The translations under genes and the position numbers were made by a program. Positions 47,605 through 59,504 of a stretch of DNA of 64,000 bases are shown here, in pieces. Below the pieces are notes generated by a model that had not been told where the DNA came from, did not search any database, and saw only the letters and a list, made by a program, of their open reading frames with translations. Within the stretch, counting starts at the first letter, position 1. Each line of letters begins with the position of its first letter. Source of the stretch: Piper betle (lineage: Eukaryota; Streptophyta; Magnoliopsida; Piperales; Piperaceae); contig JAURVB010012625.1 of NCBI GenBank assembly GCA_033002965.1, positions 1 to 64,000 of the forward strand. The letters run 5' to 3'.

Positions 47605-47846
47605 CTAGGGTAAGGGTTTATATCATACCCTTAGTGGATCTCAAGTTCGAAAACCATAAAAGGATCTTAATTTTAATGTTTTGTTAAACTGTAGAAAAAA
47701 ATGTCTAAACGACCCCAGGTTAGTGAGATCTGATAAAATGCCACCAACTCCGTCTTACGATCGTAAGACGAAGCTACGATAGAGCCAAATAGAGAGCCAA
47801 GAAAAAATGAGTCCTACAAACTTGGGTGAGGCAAGCTCCTTGTCCT
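47339..47846. repeat. tandem duplication, two units of about 205 bp
   Basis: Units at 47,339-47,545 and 47,637-47,846 begin GGATCTCAAGTTCGAAAACC and are about 96% alike. The leader GGCTAGGGTAAGGGTTTATA precedes both (45,710 and 47,607). Each unit contains the palindrome CGTCTTACGATCGTAAGACG. A (TA)n tract (47,558-47,602) lies between them. Confidence 0.85.
47558..47602. repeat. (TA)n microsatellite
   Basis: About 22 TA units between the two duplicated units. Confidence 0.9.
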
Positions 47847-50014
47847 AACTCGTTGAATTCACTTTGCATATCCTTACAATAAATTGAAACCCTAATCACA
47901 CTCTAATCATATTGGCATGCAAAACGAGGCAAAGCCTCTACATGTACAACATCTATAGAAACATAATTAACTCAATTAAGTGACTTAATTACTTACTAAT
48001 CACCACCTAATAAATTAATTAGTGTTTGAAATGTTTTTGGTACAAGTAGTGAATAATCACACTTAAGGCTTATCCCTAATTAATCAAACAAGTTTAACCC
48101 CACAATTTTTTGATGAACCAAACAAACTCCAAATGTGTTGAAATTTAGAATGTTGCACAAAGGGTCAGACACAAAAATCACCATGACCTGTCCCATGGAC
48201 AATCATGACAAACAAGACCCACTAAGGTAAGGCTAAAGTACTAGTAACAGTGTTCTTGGGTATTGCACCAAACTTCTTGAGGTTTGTTCATAAGTTTGGA
48301 AATTTCAAATGGGCCTGAGTAAATTAGGAATGCTAGCCAACATTTTAAACTATGATCTTTTAAAGCGACGGACCAAAAAACTCCAAGTATCCTGGCCTAA
48401 GAAAATTTGGGAAGGTGAGGCATTGGCAGGGAAATTTCTGGAGCTGCTTAGGCAGATCTAACCCTAACGGCTTGGGAAACCTCTAGAGGGTAATCTACCC
48501 ATCCAATGGCTTCCCATTTTTAGGGTGATTAAGTAGGGACTGAGGTAAGGAAATTTCACCACTAAATGACGAAGGTTTAGGATTTCACAAACAAGCTCAA
48601 GAACTATGGATTGACTCTGCATTCATGCCCACTCAAAGTAACCGATTTTTTATATAATTGACACCCAAATAATCCCAAACTTACTGAGTTTATGCAAACA
48701 CTTAATGGAACCTTAAATGATTTGTGGGAATTTTATTAAGTCTTTTAATTTGCTCAAATAATAACATGTCTACAAATCATGCCACAACAATCATACCTCA
48801 CAGTAAGTATTTTCTATTTTAGGTGTTATGTTCATGCTCTTACTGACGTTCGTTTAGTCTAATAGGTTAGTATTAGTTAGCTAACACACAACCCTATACA
48901 TGTGCATAAGATTGCAACAAAATAACATCAACAATACTGTGTAAAAATTGGAGCAATGCAGTTATGTCACTAGAAACAGGAAAATTGCCACCTTTCATAA
49001 AATTTAGCACCAATACATGCTTTAAATGATTAGCCATGCCCAACCATAAAGATATAACTTGTATGTTAGGAATCATGTGCAACAAAAATCATACAAAATG
49101 GACATTTTTAGTACAAGATACACCAGATCTACCAAACATGTGCATGATACCAACATACCTGAAGTGCAAAACTTATAGGTCATGAAATCAAAGCCAAACA
49201 CTTCTAGCACACAAATCAGCATGAAAAAATGCTACAAAAATTCTAAAACACAAGAATGCACACGAACAAACCACAAAAATTATAGAAACAGGGCAAACAA
49301 GGAGGGAGCTTTACCTCAAAGATGGTTAGGAGGAGGTCTTTTGGGGCATTCTACCCGAAAACCTACCACTTCTAGGGCTTGGGAAAGCATGCAGGGGACT
49401 CGTGAAGGCCAAGGAGGGTGAAGGAGGAGGTGCAGAAGAGAAGGGGGTGGTGGAAGAGCTCAGAGGATGTGGGAGAAAAGGGTGTAAATGATGGTATATT
49501 TAAAGCTGAAAACTTCCCAGTGCCAAGGTGCTCATTGGGCACGTCTGCATTGGCCGCTAGGAAGCCGGACCATGGTCTAGACTGCTAGCAAGGCATGCAA
49601 GGATGAACCATACATAATTGACCTAGTTTGAGTGCAAGGACAGTGGTCTGGCACCTTTGCATCTAAAACAAAAGTGAGGGAAAACCCAAAGTTTGGCTGT
49701 AAGGGCACTATCGCAGTGCCATTACCTCCATACTAAGTGTAACATCCCAAATCCATTTCATGCTCATGAACTAAACTGGAATGTCACGGGTTCCGGTTAG
49801 GTTGGTTAACCTGAACCTAACTTATGCGATCTATTCTCAACATCTTAAGATGAAGATACTAATCACTATGTATGGATGAATGCAAAATAATTTACATGCC
49901 AAAATAATTGCAATAAAATTAATAAAAATCCCTAAAATAATATAGATAGAGTCTCCCTTAAAAGTGCAAGTACGGGCCACCCTCCCAAATCAACACGTAC
50001 AAGTATAAGTATAA

Positions 50015-50015
<1 letters not shown>

Positions 50016-50059
<44 letters not shown>
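50016..50059. repeat. (TA)n microsatellite
   Basis: About 22 TA units in the LTR, where other copies have a short TATATA stretch. Confidence 0.9.
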
Positions 50060-50060
<1 letters not shown>

Positions 50061-51027
50061 TGTATCATATATTTTCATTCACACAACATTCCAATTTGTT
50101 GTTTAATCATTCTAAAAGCTTGGGTGTCAACCCACCTATGTATTCTACTCACATTGCACATCAAATTCTGGGTCTTGACCCACTTGCGCATTCTATTTAT
50201 ATTTAACATTGATTTCTTGGTCTTGGCCCACTTGTTATACATATTTAATATCTCAATATATTTACTAAAACATATATATCAACATGTCATCATTAGACAT
50301 TTTCTACTGAAGTAAATATCATATCATAGTACATCATCATGTATTGCATTTCATCACATCATTCTCAATATAACGAAATCATAACAAAAATATTAACCAC
50401 TCTATCATCTGACATGTGTGTGCAAGAAACATCATTGCTCATCTGTCAAGGTTGACACATCCTACTCATAATCATCACCTACATATATTATAAAAACACG
50501 TTAGTAACAAGTGTTATTGGTCCAAAAATTTGACGAATATCAAACTGGCTATTAGAGCTAACTCTCATATGAAGTAAAACATTCATATATTTCCTTAGAA
50601 CTCTCAAAAGGGAACCTACTGAGGAGCCACCTGGCTGCAAACCCAGTAGCATCCTGAACTGACTCCTCTACTGATGCCTTTCTCAGCATTTTCTCATTTT
50701 CTTCTTGTCCCTTGGGACTACAAGTATATCCATACTCCTCTCCTTTCATCCATAATTGTCCTGGCTGTGAGCATGAAGGCCGAGTACTCTCCAATATCCG
50801 CCTTTAGTACTCTTTTGAACCACAAGTCTAGATGTGCACTATACTTAATAGTACTCGTAAGCCTCCACGTTCTCCAGGCGTGAGGAACTCAAATGCCGAG
50901 TTGTCAGGATCCCTCGGGAATGGAACAACCCTCTCACTAATCCAAAGCCCGTTTGACTGGCACGTACACCTGCTCATGGTACGTGCGAGTTGATTTTCCC
51001 ATCCCTCTTGTAACTGAAATGAGATAA

Positions 51028-51030
<3 letters not shown>

Positions 51031-51076
<46 letters not shown>
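51031..51076 (-). repeat. (TA)n expansion at the LTR TATA box
   Basis: About 23 TA units lie between GAGATAAAACTA and GGTCTAAGAAGGGA. Read on the minus strand this is the exact place of the TATATATAG box in other family A LTRs. Confidence 0.85.
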
Positions 51077-51078
<2 letters not shown>

Positions 51079-54000
51079 TCTAAGAAGGGATTTGTGTAAT
51101 AGGCCCAAAAGCAACTTGTGGTAGATAATATTTTCGAAAACATGCTTGAGGGATCTCATCTTCAAGGGTTATTAATCCGAAAAATTGGTTGATTAAATGG
51201 CCAGTTTAAGTGGGATACGATAAAATGCCACTTAACCCGTCCTACAAGTAATAAAACCAATATGCAATAGAATAGAGCGTAAATAGGGAACAAGTCATAA
51301 ACAGACCTAGCAGAAGCTCCAAATGTGTTCAAGTGCCTAGACGGCGAGCTCATACTTAGTACCTACACATCAAAACTAAATACTAATGCTCATTCTAATC
51401 AAGTGATGCATGTATGCGATGAAGAACTATAAAAAATCATAGTGAGTCAAACAAGAACACAACAAAACATATGCAATCAAATAATACACGTAATTACTAA
51501 CATAACCTGAGTACTCATAATAACTTATCCCTTATTACCTCTTTCTCACATACCAACCTAGTAACTGATGCATATGTACTAAATCCAAATGTATCTGGTC
51601 ATCATCACTTCATATGAATCATGGAACATCAATTACATCAAAATCTCAACCTAGGGCATCCAATTCACACAATTACAAACAACTCAAAAATCCTACAATA
51701 ACTAACTCTGCCTATTCACCCTAATTACAATTTAGCTGTTACTACCATTATACAACCATTCTCACAACATGAAAATTTAATCTTCTATACTTATCAGTAT
51801 GATTCTATTAACATTTAATTTCAAATCTAGTGTTTCTAGTTACACCTCGGTCATTGCATTCTTAGTCAACTATAGCATTAATGTAATTCACTTTCAAATT
51901 GCATATTCCTATTCAAAATAACTCACATCCAATCATGACAATTAATTATTAATCAAGTCACATAGTTTATAAAAGTAATACGGAATTTCACATTTTCCCC
52001 TAATTCTCTGTAACACAAATTTTTTATCAATCAATTATCATAATTTAACCATGCTCAACAATCATGAGTTAAAATCAAATCAATCCACAATAACATATAC
52101 CTAATGTCGGCGCAGAAAACGGCGATGATGGTGATTGCGGCAATGGTTGCAATTGTTGTCGACAGGGCTATGGTTTGGCTGAGGAATGACTCAGCTGGGT
52201 TAGGATGTGACGAGGGCTGACCTGGTTGTTCTAGCCGGCCTACGATTGGCCAGTGGTGATGGTGGCCAGCTGCCAGCAAAAACACTGCAAATCGGCAACT
52301 ATGGAGTGGTGCTGCTGTGAGGGATAAAGGGTGAGGAGGAGGATTGCTTGGTAGGGTGCGGATGGCCGGAATGAGATGACCCCGCTGAATGAGCGCAGCG
52401 GCGGCAGTGGCTATGGCTCACAAGAGCCCCGGCTAGGGCAGGGGAGGATGTGTGAGGGGAAGTTAGGGGGATTTGGTCGGCAAGGGGGAAGGGGGTGGCT
52501 GTGTAAGGATAGGGAGTCGACGGCAAGGGTGGCGGTGGCTCGCAACTAGCTGGCGGTGGAGCTAAAGGCCGGCGACAATGCATGCAAGCGGCGGCCTTGT
52601 TTTCAGCATGGGTTGCCATGCATGTCATCACACAGGACAGGGAAGGGTCAGGAATGTGGGGAAGAGGCTAGGGAGGGTCATTGGAGATCGTTGCCAAAGT
52701 TGGTGGCCGACGGCGACACATGCAAGGTGGGCAGTAGTGGTGTGGTCGAGATGGAAAACAGGGGAGAAGAGGGTAGGGAGAAGGGGAATGAAGGGAGTGG
52801 GGATGAGGCAGCGACGGCATTGGCCGGCAGCGAGGTCGCTGGCTGTGGGGTGAGGTGCTAACGCGTCGGGAGGAAAAATAGAGTTAGGGAAGAAGAAGAC
52901 ATGGAACAGTGGTAATTTCTTAATGAAAACTTGACTCTATCCCTACTCGAGTTAATATTACGAAATAAATTCTAAATAAATATAAAATAAATATGATAAA
53001 ATATCAAAAAATAAAATATGCTCAATAAAATAAAATAATATGTTCAAGACCTATTAACCCACCCAAAATTAATAAATAACGAGTCCTAATGTGGTAAACA
53101 GCTTAAAACTAATTATATGATCCATTATTAAAAAAAACTGGCATACTCTTATATATTCTGATAACTCATTCTTTTCTACTATATTCACGACGTTTTCATC
53201 GTATATTTGGGTACACGTGAGTCTCATGGCTCATACTGTAAAACCCGCGATCCAATGCAGGGTTTTATATTCGTGAACCGATCTATTCACCCATCGGTTC
53301 GAGTTGAGTTAGTCTCAGAACATGTGTGCTAGGCCGATGCTGGTCGCGTATATGAGTTATGAGGGTCATGTGTACCCAAGTATATGATGATTACGTTATG
53401 AATACAATAGAAAAGAATGAGTTATCGGAATATGTGAGAGTATGCCAATTTTTTTTAAATATAGTGGATTGTATAATTAATTTTAGGTCGTTTATCACGT
53501 AATGGGGTAGAGTTTGGGTGGGTTAATAGTTATAGAGCATGTCATTGTGATGTTGTGGCGTGTATTATAATTTATGGGATTTTCCTGATTTTATGGATTT
53601 TTTTAGGATTTACTACGACTTAGTTATTATTCTTAACTCGAGTTGGAGACGAGTCAAATTTTATTTACGATATTACTATCAAATACCCTTAGACCATTTC
53701 TTCTCCAAACCCCCCCTCCCTGACACTTCTCTTCCTCGTCCAAACCCTTGCCGCACTACCCCTCTGCATGGCGCAATCGTCGACGCTGCCTTGCCGCTGA
53801 TCGTCATCGCCAAGCGTAGAGTCTTCGTGCCGCCCCGACTAACCCCGACCACTGTCTGGCCACCGTGATGCCGGAATCGCCCCACGAATGCGCGACATTC
53901 CTTGAGTCGATTCACCACCTTCCGGGCCATGTGTCTGCAGTCGTGACGCCGACAACCACTCCCTTGACCTCCTTGACATTTCCCCTACCAAGCACCTCTA

Positions 54001-55029
54001 CCGAGGCCGGCTGTGGGCCTGATCAAAGAGAGCAACCACCCCAGCCAAACTCGACGCCGCCACCGGCGGTCATCGCCGTCGCTACTGACCTCACCGTCAC
54101 CACCATTGGCTCGACGATCATCGAGCTGGTCCCAACAGTACCTCATACCACTATCATCCCGTTGGTCACCGGAAAACTGCCAGGTAGCTGCCGAAAAACT
54201 GTCAAAATTTGCCAAAAAACTGTCGAAACCCTACCGAAAGAACGAATTCACTAGAATTCGCTAAATCTTCCGTGGAGATCATCCAGTCGAACCTGATCAA
54301 ACTTCGAACGCCAACGAACGCCAAATTTAAGCTCTGAGATGCGCGAAAAAACCCTAGCCATCGCCGATTATCGACGACGAGAGGTATAATTACCTCCGAG
54401 TTAATTATTTAAAATTGATGATTGTTAGCACAATATGCTAGGATTGATTAATTGTCATGCTAAATGTCTGACTATGAATGAAGTGATGATTGCATGATGT
54501 GATTAATAGTGAATGAAGGTTAAGTGATCTAATAAGTTAAATTAAATTTAAGCATGCTAATCGACTACAATGTAACTTAGAAAAAGAAACAATAAAATTG
54601 CCATGAATAGGATGAGTTAAAATTATTTTCTCATTGATGATTGTTGATTGTGATGGATGATGATTGTGTTGTGTGTAATGATCATGTCAAGTTGATGCAT
54701 CATTCAGTTAGCAAGCATTAGCTTCTAGATTTGATGGGTAGGTACAGAGTAGGAGCTCGCCGCCTAGGCACAAGAACACGCTTAAACCTTCTACCAGGTC
54801 TATTAAGGACTCGTTTTTGTTTTATACTCTATTCTATTGTATGTTTGTTTTAATACTTGTAGAATGGGTTAAGTGGCGTTTTATCGGATCCCACTTAACT
54901 CGGGCCATTTAGCCAAACAATTTTCTGGATTAATAACCCTTGAGGATGAGATCCCTCGAGGATGATTTTTCAAAATAAAATCCACCACAAGTTGCCTTCT
55001 GGCCTATTATATAAATCCCTTCCCAGGCC

Positions 55030-55040
55030 TATATATATAA
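55030..55040 (+). promoter_or_regulatory. LTR promoter TATA box
   Basis: TATATATATAA after CCCTTCCCAGGCC, at the conserved family A position. Confidence 0.6.
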
Positions 55041-55680
55041 TTTTGTTGAGTTTTTAGTGAAACGAGAGACAGTGAAACTAACTTGCACGTACCATGAGCA
55101 AATGCACGTGACAGTAAAAGCGGGCTTAGGATTAGTGAGTGGATTGTTCTATTCCCGAGGGATCCTCACAACTCCGTGTTTGAGTTCCTCACAACTCCGT
55201 GTTTGAGTTCCTCACACCCGGAGAACGTGGAGGTTTACGGGTATTGTTAAGTACAACGTATGTTCGGACTTGTGGTTCAAACGGTACTAAAGGCGACTGC
55301 CTAAAAGTACTCGGCCTTTGTGTTCAAGGCCAGGAGAATTATGGAGGAAAGGAGAGGCCTTAGGATGTACTTGTAGTCCCGATGGACCAGAGAAAAATGA
55401 AATGAGAAAAATGCCGAAAGAGGCATTAGCAAAGCAGTCAGTTCGGGTTGCTACTGGGTCTGTAGCCCAGTGACTCCTCAACAGGTGCCCTTAGAGAGTT
55501 CACGAGAAGTATACAAATATTTTTCTTTCATATGATAGTTTGTTCTCATAGCTAGTTTGTTATAGTTATATTTTGGACTAATAACGCTTGTTACTGACGT
55601 GTTTTTATACTACATGTAGGTGATAATCACGAGTTGGATGTGCCAGCTTGGACGGAGGAGCAATGATGTCACTTGCACAC

Positions 55681-55925
55681 ACATGTCAGTCAATAGAGTG
55701 GTTAATATTTTGTTTATGATTTTATTATATTGAGAAGGATATGATTAAATGCTAAGACATGATGATATGATGTGAAATGTGAATAGACTACATAGGTGGG
55801 TTCACATGTCAGTCGATAGAGTGGTTAATATTTTTTATGATGTTATTATATTGAGAATGATCTGATTGAATGCTAAGACATGATGATATGATGTGAAATG
55901 TGAATAGACTGCACAGATGGGTTAA
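55681..55925. repeat. 123-bp tandem duplication
   Basis: Units start ACATGTCAGTC at 55,681 and 55,804 and share GATGATATGATGTGAAATG. Confidence 0.9.
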
Positions 55926-56289
55926 AGACCTAAGCTTCAGAATGAATTTACCGCAGATTAGATTTTGTGTGAATGAAGTTGTTTAATATATAGATGTAAC
56001 GACCCAACTCAAAATGCAACACAATTGGCCTAAGTCATTTCTTTAAAAGTGGTTAACCAAGTTATAGATATATAGTCCATTCCCATTTATAAACAGGATC
56101 TTTGCCCGGTGGGTGTTAGATGTGGGACTAAGTTGAGGGATCTTACAATCCAACCACCTTAGGAAATTTTATCTCCGAAATTCCTGGACACAGCCTCCAT
56201 TGCTAGCCTCAACACACGTTCTTCTCTAGCCTGTGACCAGCAGCCTTAGCCAATGTCCGTAGTTCAGCCCACCATCTAACACGAAACCA

Positions 56290-56307
56290 GGTTGTTCTGA
56301 TACTATT
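56290..56307 (-). promoter_or_regulatory. TRIM primer binding site, first internal region
   Basis: The minus strand reads AATAGTATCAGAACAACC right after the LTR end, matching the Met-tRNA PBS TGGTATCAGAGC with a few changes. Confidence 0.65.
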
Positions 56308-56348
56308 TGTAACGACCCAACCCAAAGTGTAACGTAATGGGCTAAATC

Positions 56349-59228
56349 TATAAAACCCACGATTCGAGTCAGGTTTTATATTCAGAACCAGTCAGTTCAA
56401 CCGTTATTTTCGAGTTGAGTATGTTTCAAAATTCATGTACTGAGCCGACACCAGTCGCGTGTATGAGTCATGAGGGCCATGTGTACCCAAGTATATGATG
56501 ATACCGTCATGAACACAAACAGAAAAGAATGAATTATCATAATATATGAGAGTATGCAGTTTTATTTCTTTTATTATATATATAGTGGATCGTAGAATTA
56601 GTTTTAGGCCGTTTACCGAATTAGGACGTGTTGTGGCAGTTTGGATGGGTTGTTAATCATAGAGCATGTCATTATGATGTTGTGGTGATTGCTTTATATT
56701 ATGGAATTTTTCCCAATTTTTTGGATTTTTTAAGGATTTTCTATTACGTAGTTATTATTTTGATTCAAGCCAGAGTCGAGTCGAGTAATATTTACGATAT
56801 TGCCACCCAACTATTTTTCTTCACCCTCAACCATTTTTCTCTTCCTCGTCCAAACCCTAGCTGCATCGTGCCGCCCCATTTCCCTTATCATCACCGTCGC
56901 CGTCAACGCTGGCTTGCCACTAGGCCTTGCCACGGCGTTGCCGTGCCACCTCGGACCAACCCCAGCCACCCTTTGGCTGCCGTGACGCCAGAATTGCCAT
57001 GCCTAGCGACCGTCGCTGCCACGATCGGGTAGTCGTCTCGATACCCTTAACCCTCTAGCGACCTTCCCCGACCAGAGCCGACCGATTGCCGCCCAAGCCA
57101 GCCAGATCTTGTTGTCGCCTCCACCAACCAGGTTGACGTCATAAATGCGTCGGGTCGCCGAGCCTATTCCAACAGTACCCAATACCCTTGCTATTGAGCC
57201 AGTAGATGCCGCCGGTGACTCCCACTGGAAAACCGCCGAAAGCTGCCGAAAAACCATTCGAACTCGTTGGAAATAGCCGAAAGCTGTTGAAAAACTGGAT
57301 TCGGTGGAATTCACTGGATCTTCCTCATAGCTCATCCAGTTGAACCCGATCGAACTTCAGACGTCAACGAACGCCTAATTCGAGCTCCGAGACATGCGAC
57401 AAAACCCTAACCGTTGCCGATTGTCGACAACGACATGTATAATTACTTCCGATTTGATTATTGTTAGCATAGCATGCTAGGATTGATTTATTATCATGAT
57501 AGATGTTTGACTATGGATGAAGTGATAAGTGCATGATGTGATTAACTGTGAATAAGGTTAAGTGATCTAATTAGGTAAATCGAGTCTCAACATGATAAGT
57601 GATCACGATGTAACTTAAAAACACAATAAAATTGGTATGAATAGAATGAGTTAGGACTATTCACATTGATGATTATTGATTGCTGATTGTGGCAGATGAT
57701 TGTATGTTGTATGTGATGTTCATTGAGTTTGATGCATCATTTAGTTAGCGGTAGCGTTAGTATTTAGGTACAGAGTAGGAGCTCGCCGCCTAGGCACAAG
57801 AACACGCTTGAAGCTTCTACCAGGTCCGTTAAGGACTCGTTTTTGTTTTATACTCTATTCTATTGTATGTTTGTTTTAATGCCTGCAGGATGGGTTAAGT
57901 GGCATTTTATCGAATCCCACTTAACTCGGGCCATTTAGCCAAACAAATTTTCTGGATTAATAACCCTCGAGGATGAGATCCCTCGAGGATGATTTTGAAA
58001 ACAAGATTTCACCACATGTTGCCTTCTGGCCTATATATATGAATCCCTTCCCAGGCCTATATATATAATTTTGTTGAGTTTTCAGTGAGACGAGAGATGA
58101 TGAAACCAACTTGCACGTACCATGAGCAGATGTACGTGACAGTCAAAGCAGGCTCTAGATTAGTGAGTGGACTGTTCCATTCCTAGAGGGATCCTGACAA
58201 CTCCGCGTTTGAGTTCCTCACACCCAGAGAACGTGTAGGTTTACAGGTATTGTTAAGTACAACGCATGTCCGGACTTGTGGTTCAAAGGGTACTAAAGGC
58301 GATTGCTTGAGAGTACTCAGCCTTCGTGCTCAAGGCCAGGAGAATTATGGAGGTAAGGAGAGGGCTTAGGATATGCATGTAGTCCCGATGGACCAGAATA
58401 AAAGAAATCAGAAAAATATTGAGAGAGGCATCAGTAAAGCAGACAGTTCGGGATGCTACCGGGTCTGTAGCCTAGTGGCTCCTCAGTAGGTGCCCTTCAG
58501 AGTGTTCACGAGGAGTATACGATTGTTTTCTTTCATATGAGAGTTTGCTCTCATAGCCAGTTTGTTATAGTTATATTTTGGACCAATAACGCTTGTTACT
58601 GACGTTTTTCTTTATATATATGTAGGTGAGGATTAAATATTGGATATGCCGACTTGGACGGGGAGCAGTGAGGTCTTTTGCACACACATGTTAGATGATT
58701 AAATGTTTAATATTTTGTTTACATGTTATTATATTGTGAATGGTGTGATTAAATGCTTGAGACATGATGATGTGACATGATTGAATGCTAAGACATGATG
58801 ACATGATGTGAAACGTGAATAGATTGCACAGGTGGGTTGAGACCCAAGCTTGAGAATGAGTTTACAATGGATTAGATTCAGTGTAAATGAAGTTGTTTGA
58901 TATATAGATATATATTTGCATATGTTTGTATATATTATTTTGACAGGGTGGTCCCTAATTGCACTTTTAGGGGAAGATTCTATCCGTTTTATTTCAGAAT
59001 TTTTATTGATTTTGGTCGTAATTGTTATTGGTGTGTAAATTAGTTGCATGTCATCCATGTAGTATCATGTTAGGATTTTATGCATTCATCCATGCATGAC
59101 GAGTCGTATCTTCATCTTAAGACACCGAGATTAGATCTGCACAAATTGGGTTCGGGTTAGCCAACCTAACCGAGGCCTTTAATATGCCGGTTTGGTTCAC
59201 GAGCAAGAACCGTATTTGTGGTGTTACA
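56349..59228 (+). mobile_element. solo LTR of family A, forward, complete (2,880 bp)
   Basis: It starts TATAAAACCCACGATTCG and ends GTGGTGTTACA. AAATC is duplicated perfectly (56,344-56,348 and 59,229-59,233), and removing the unit restores a continuous TRIM LTR. It is the cleanest copy in the window and serves as reference: start region to 56,830, GC-rich block 56,840-57,430, CGCCTAGGCACAAGAACACG (57,786-57,805), TATA box 58,059, GACAGGGTGGTCCCTAATT (58,942-58,960). The frames at 56,628-57,335 are LTR sequence. Confidence 0.9.
58059..58068 (+). promoter_or_regulatory. LTR promoter TATA box
   Basis: TATATATAAT after CCCTTCCCAGGCC at the conserved family A position. Confidence 0.6.
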
Positions 59229-59484
59229 AAATCTTTTCTTTAAAAGTGGTTAACCAAGTTAAAGATATATGTCCATTTCCACTTATAAACAGGATCTTTG
59301 CCTTGTAGGTATTAGATGTGAAACTAAGTTGAAGGATTTTACAATCCACCCACCTTAAGGAAATTTCATCCCCGAAATTCCTACACACAGCCTCCGTTGC
59401 TAGCATCCACACACGTTCTTCTCTAGCTCGTGACCGGCAACCTTAACCAACGTTCGTAGTCTAGCCCACCATCTAACATGAAAT

Positions 59485-59504
59485 CAGGTTGCTCTGATAT
59501 CATT
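59485..59504 (-). promoter_or_regulatory. TRIM primer binding site, second internal region
   Basis: The minus strand reads AATGATATCAGAGCAACC, matching TGGTATCAGAGC at 11 of 12 positions, directly after an LTR end. Confidence 0.75.

Noticed and set aside
56349..59228. A complete retrotransposon rather than a solo LTR
   Set aside because: There is no second LTR, PBS or coding region; the two 5-bp duplications directly flank one LTR.
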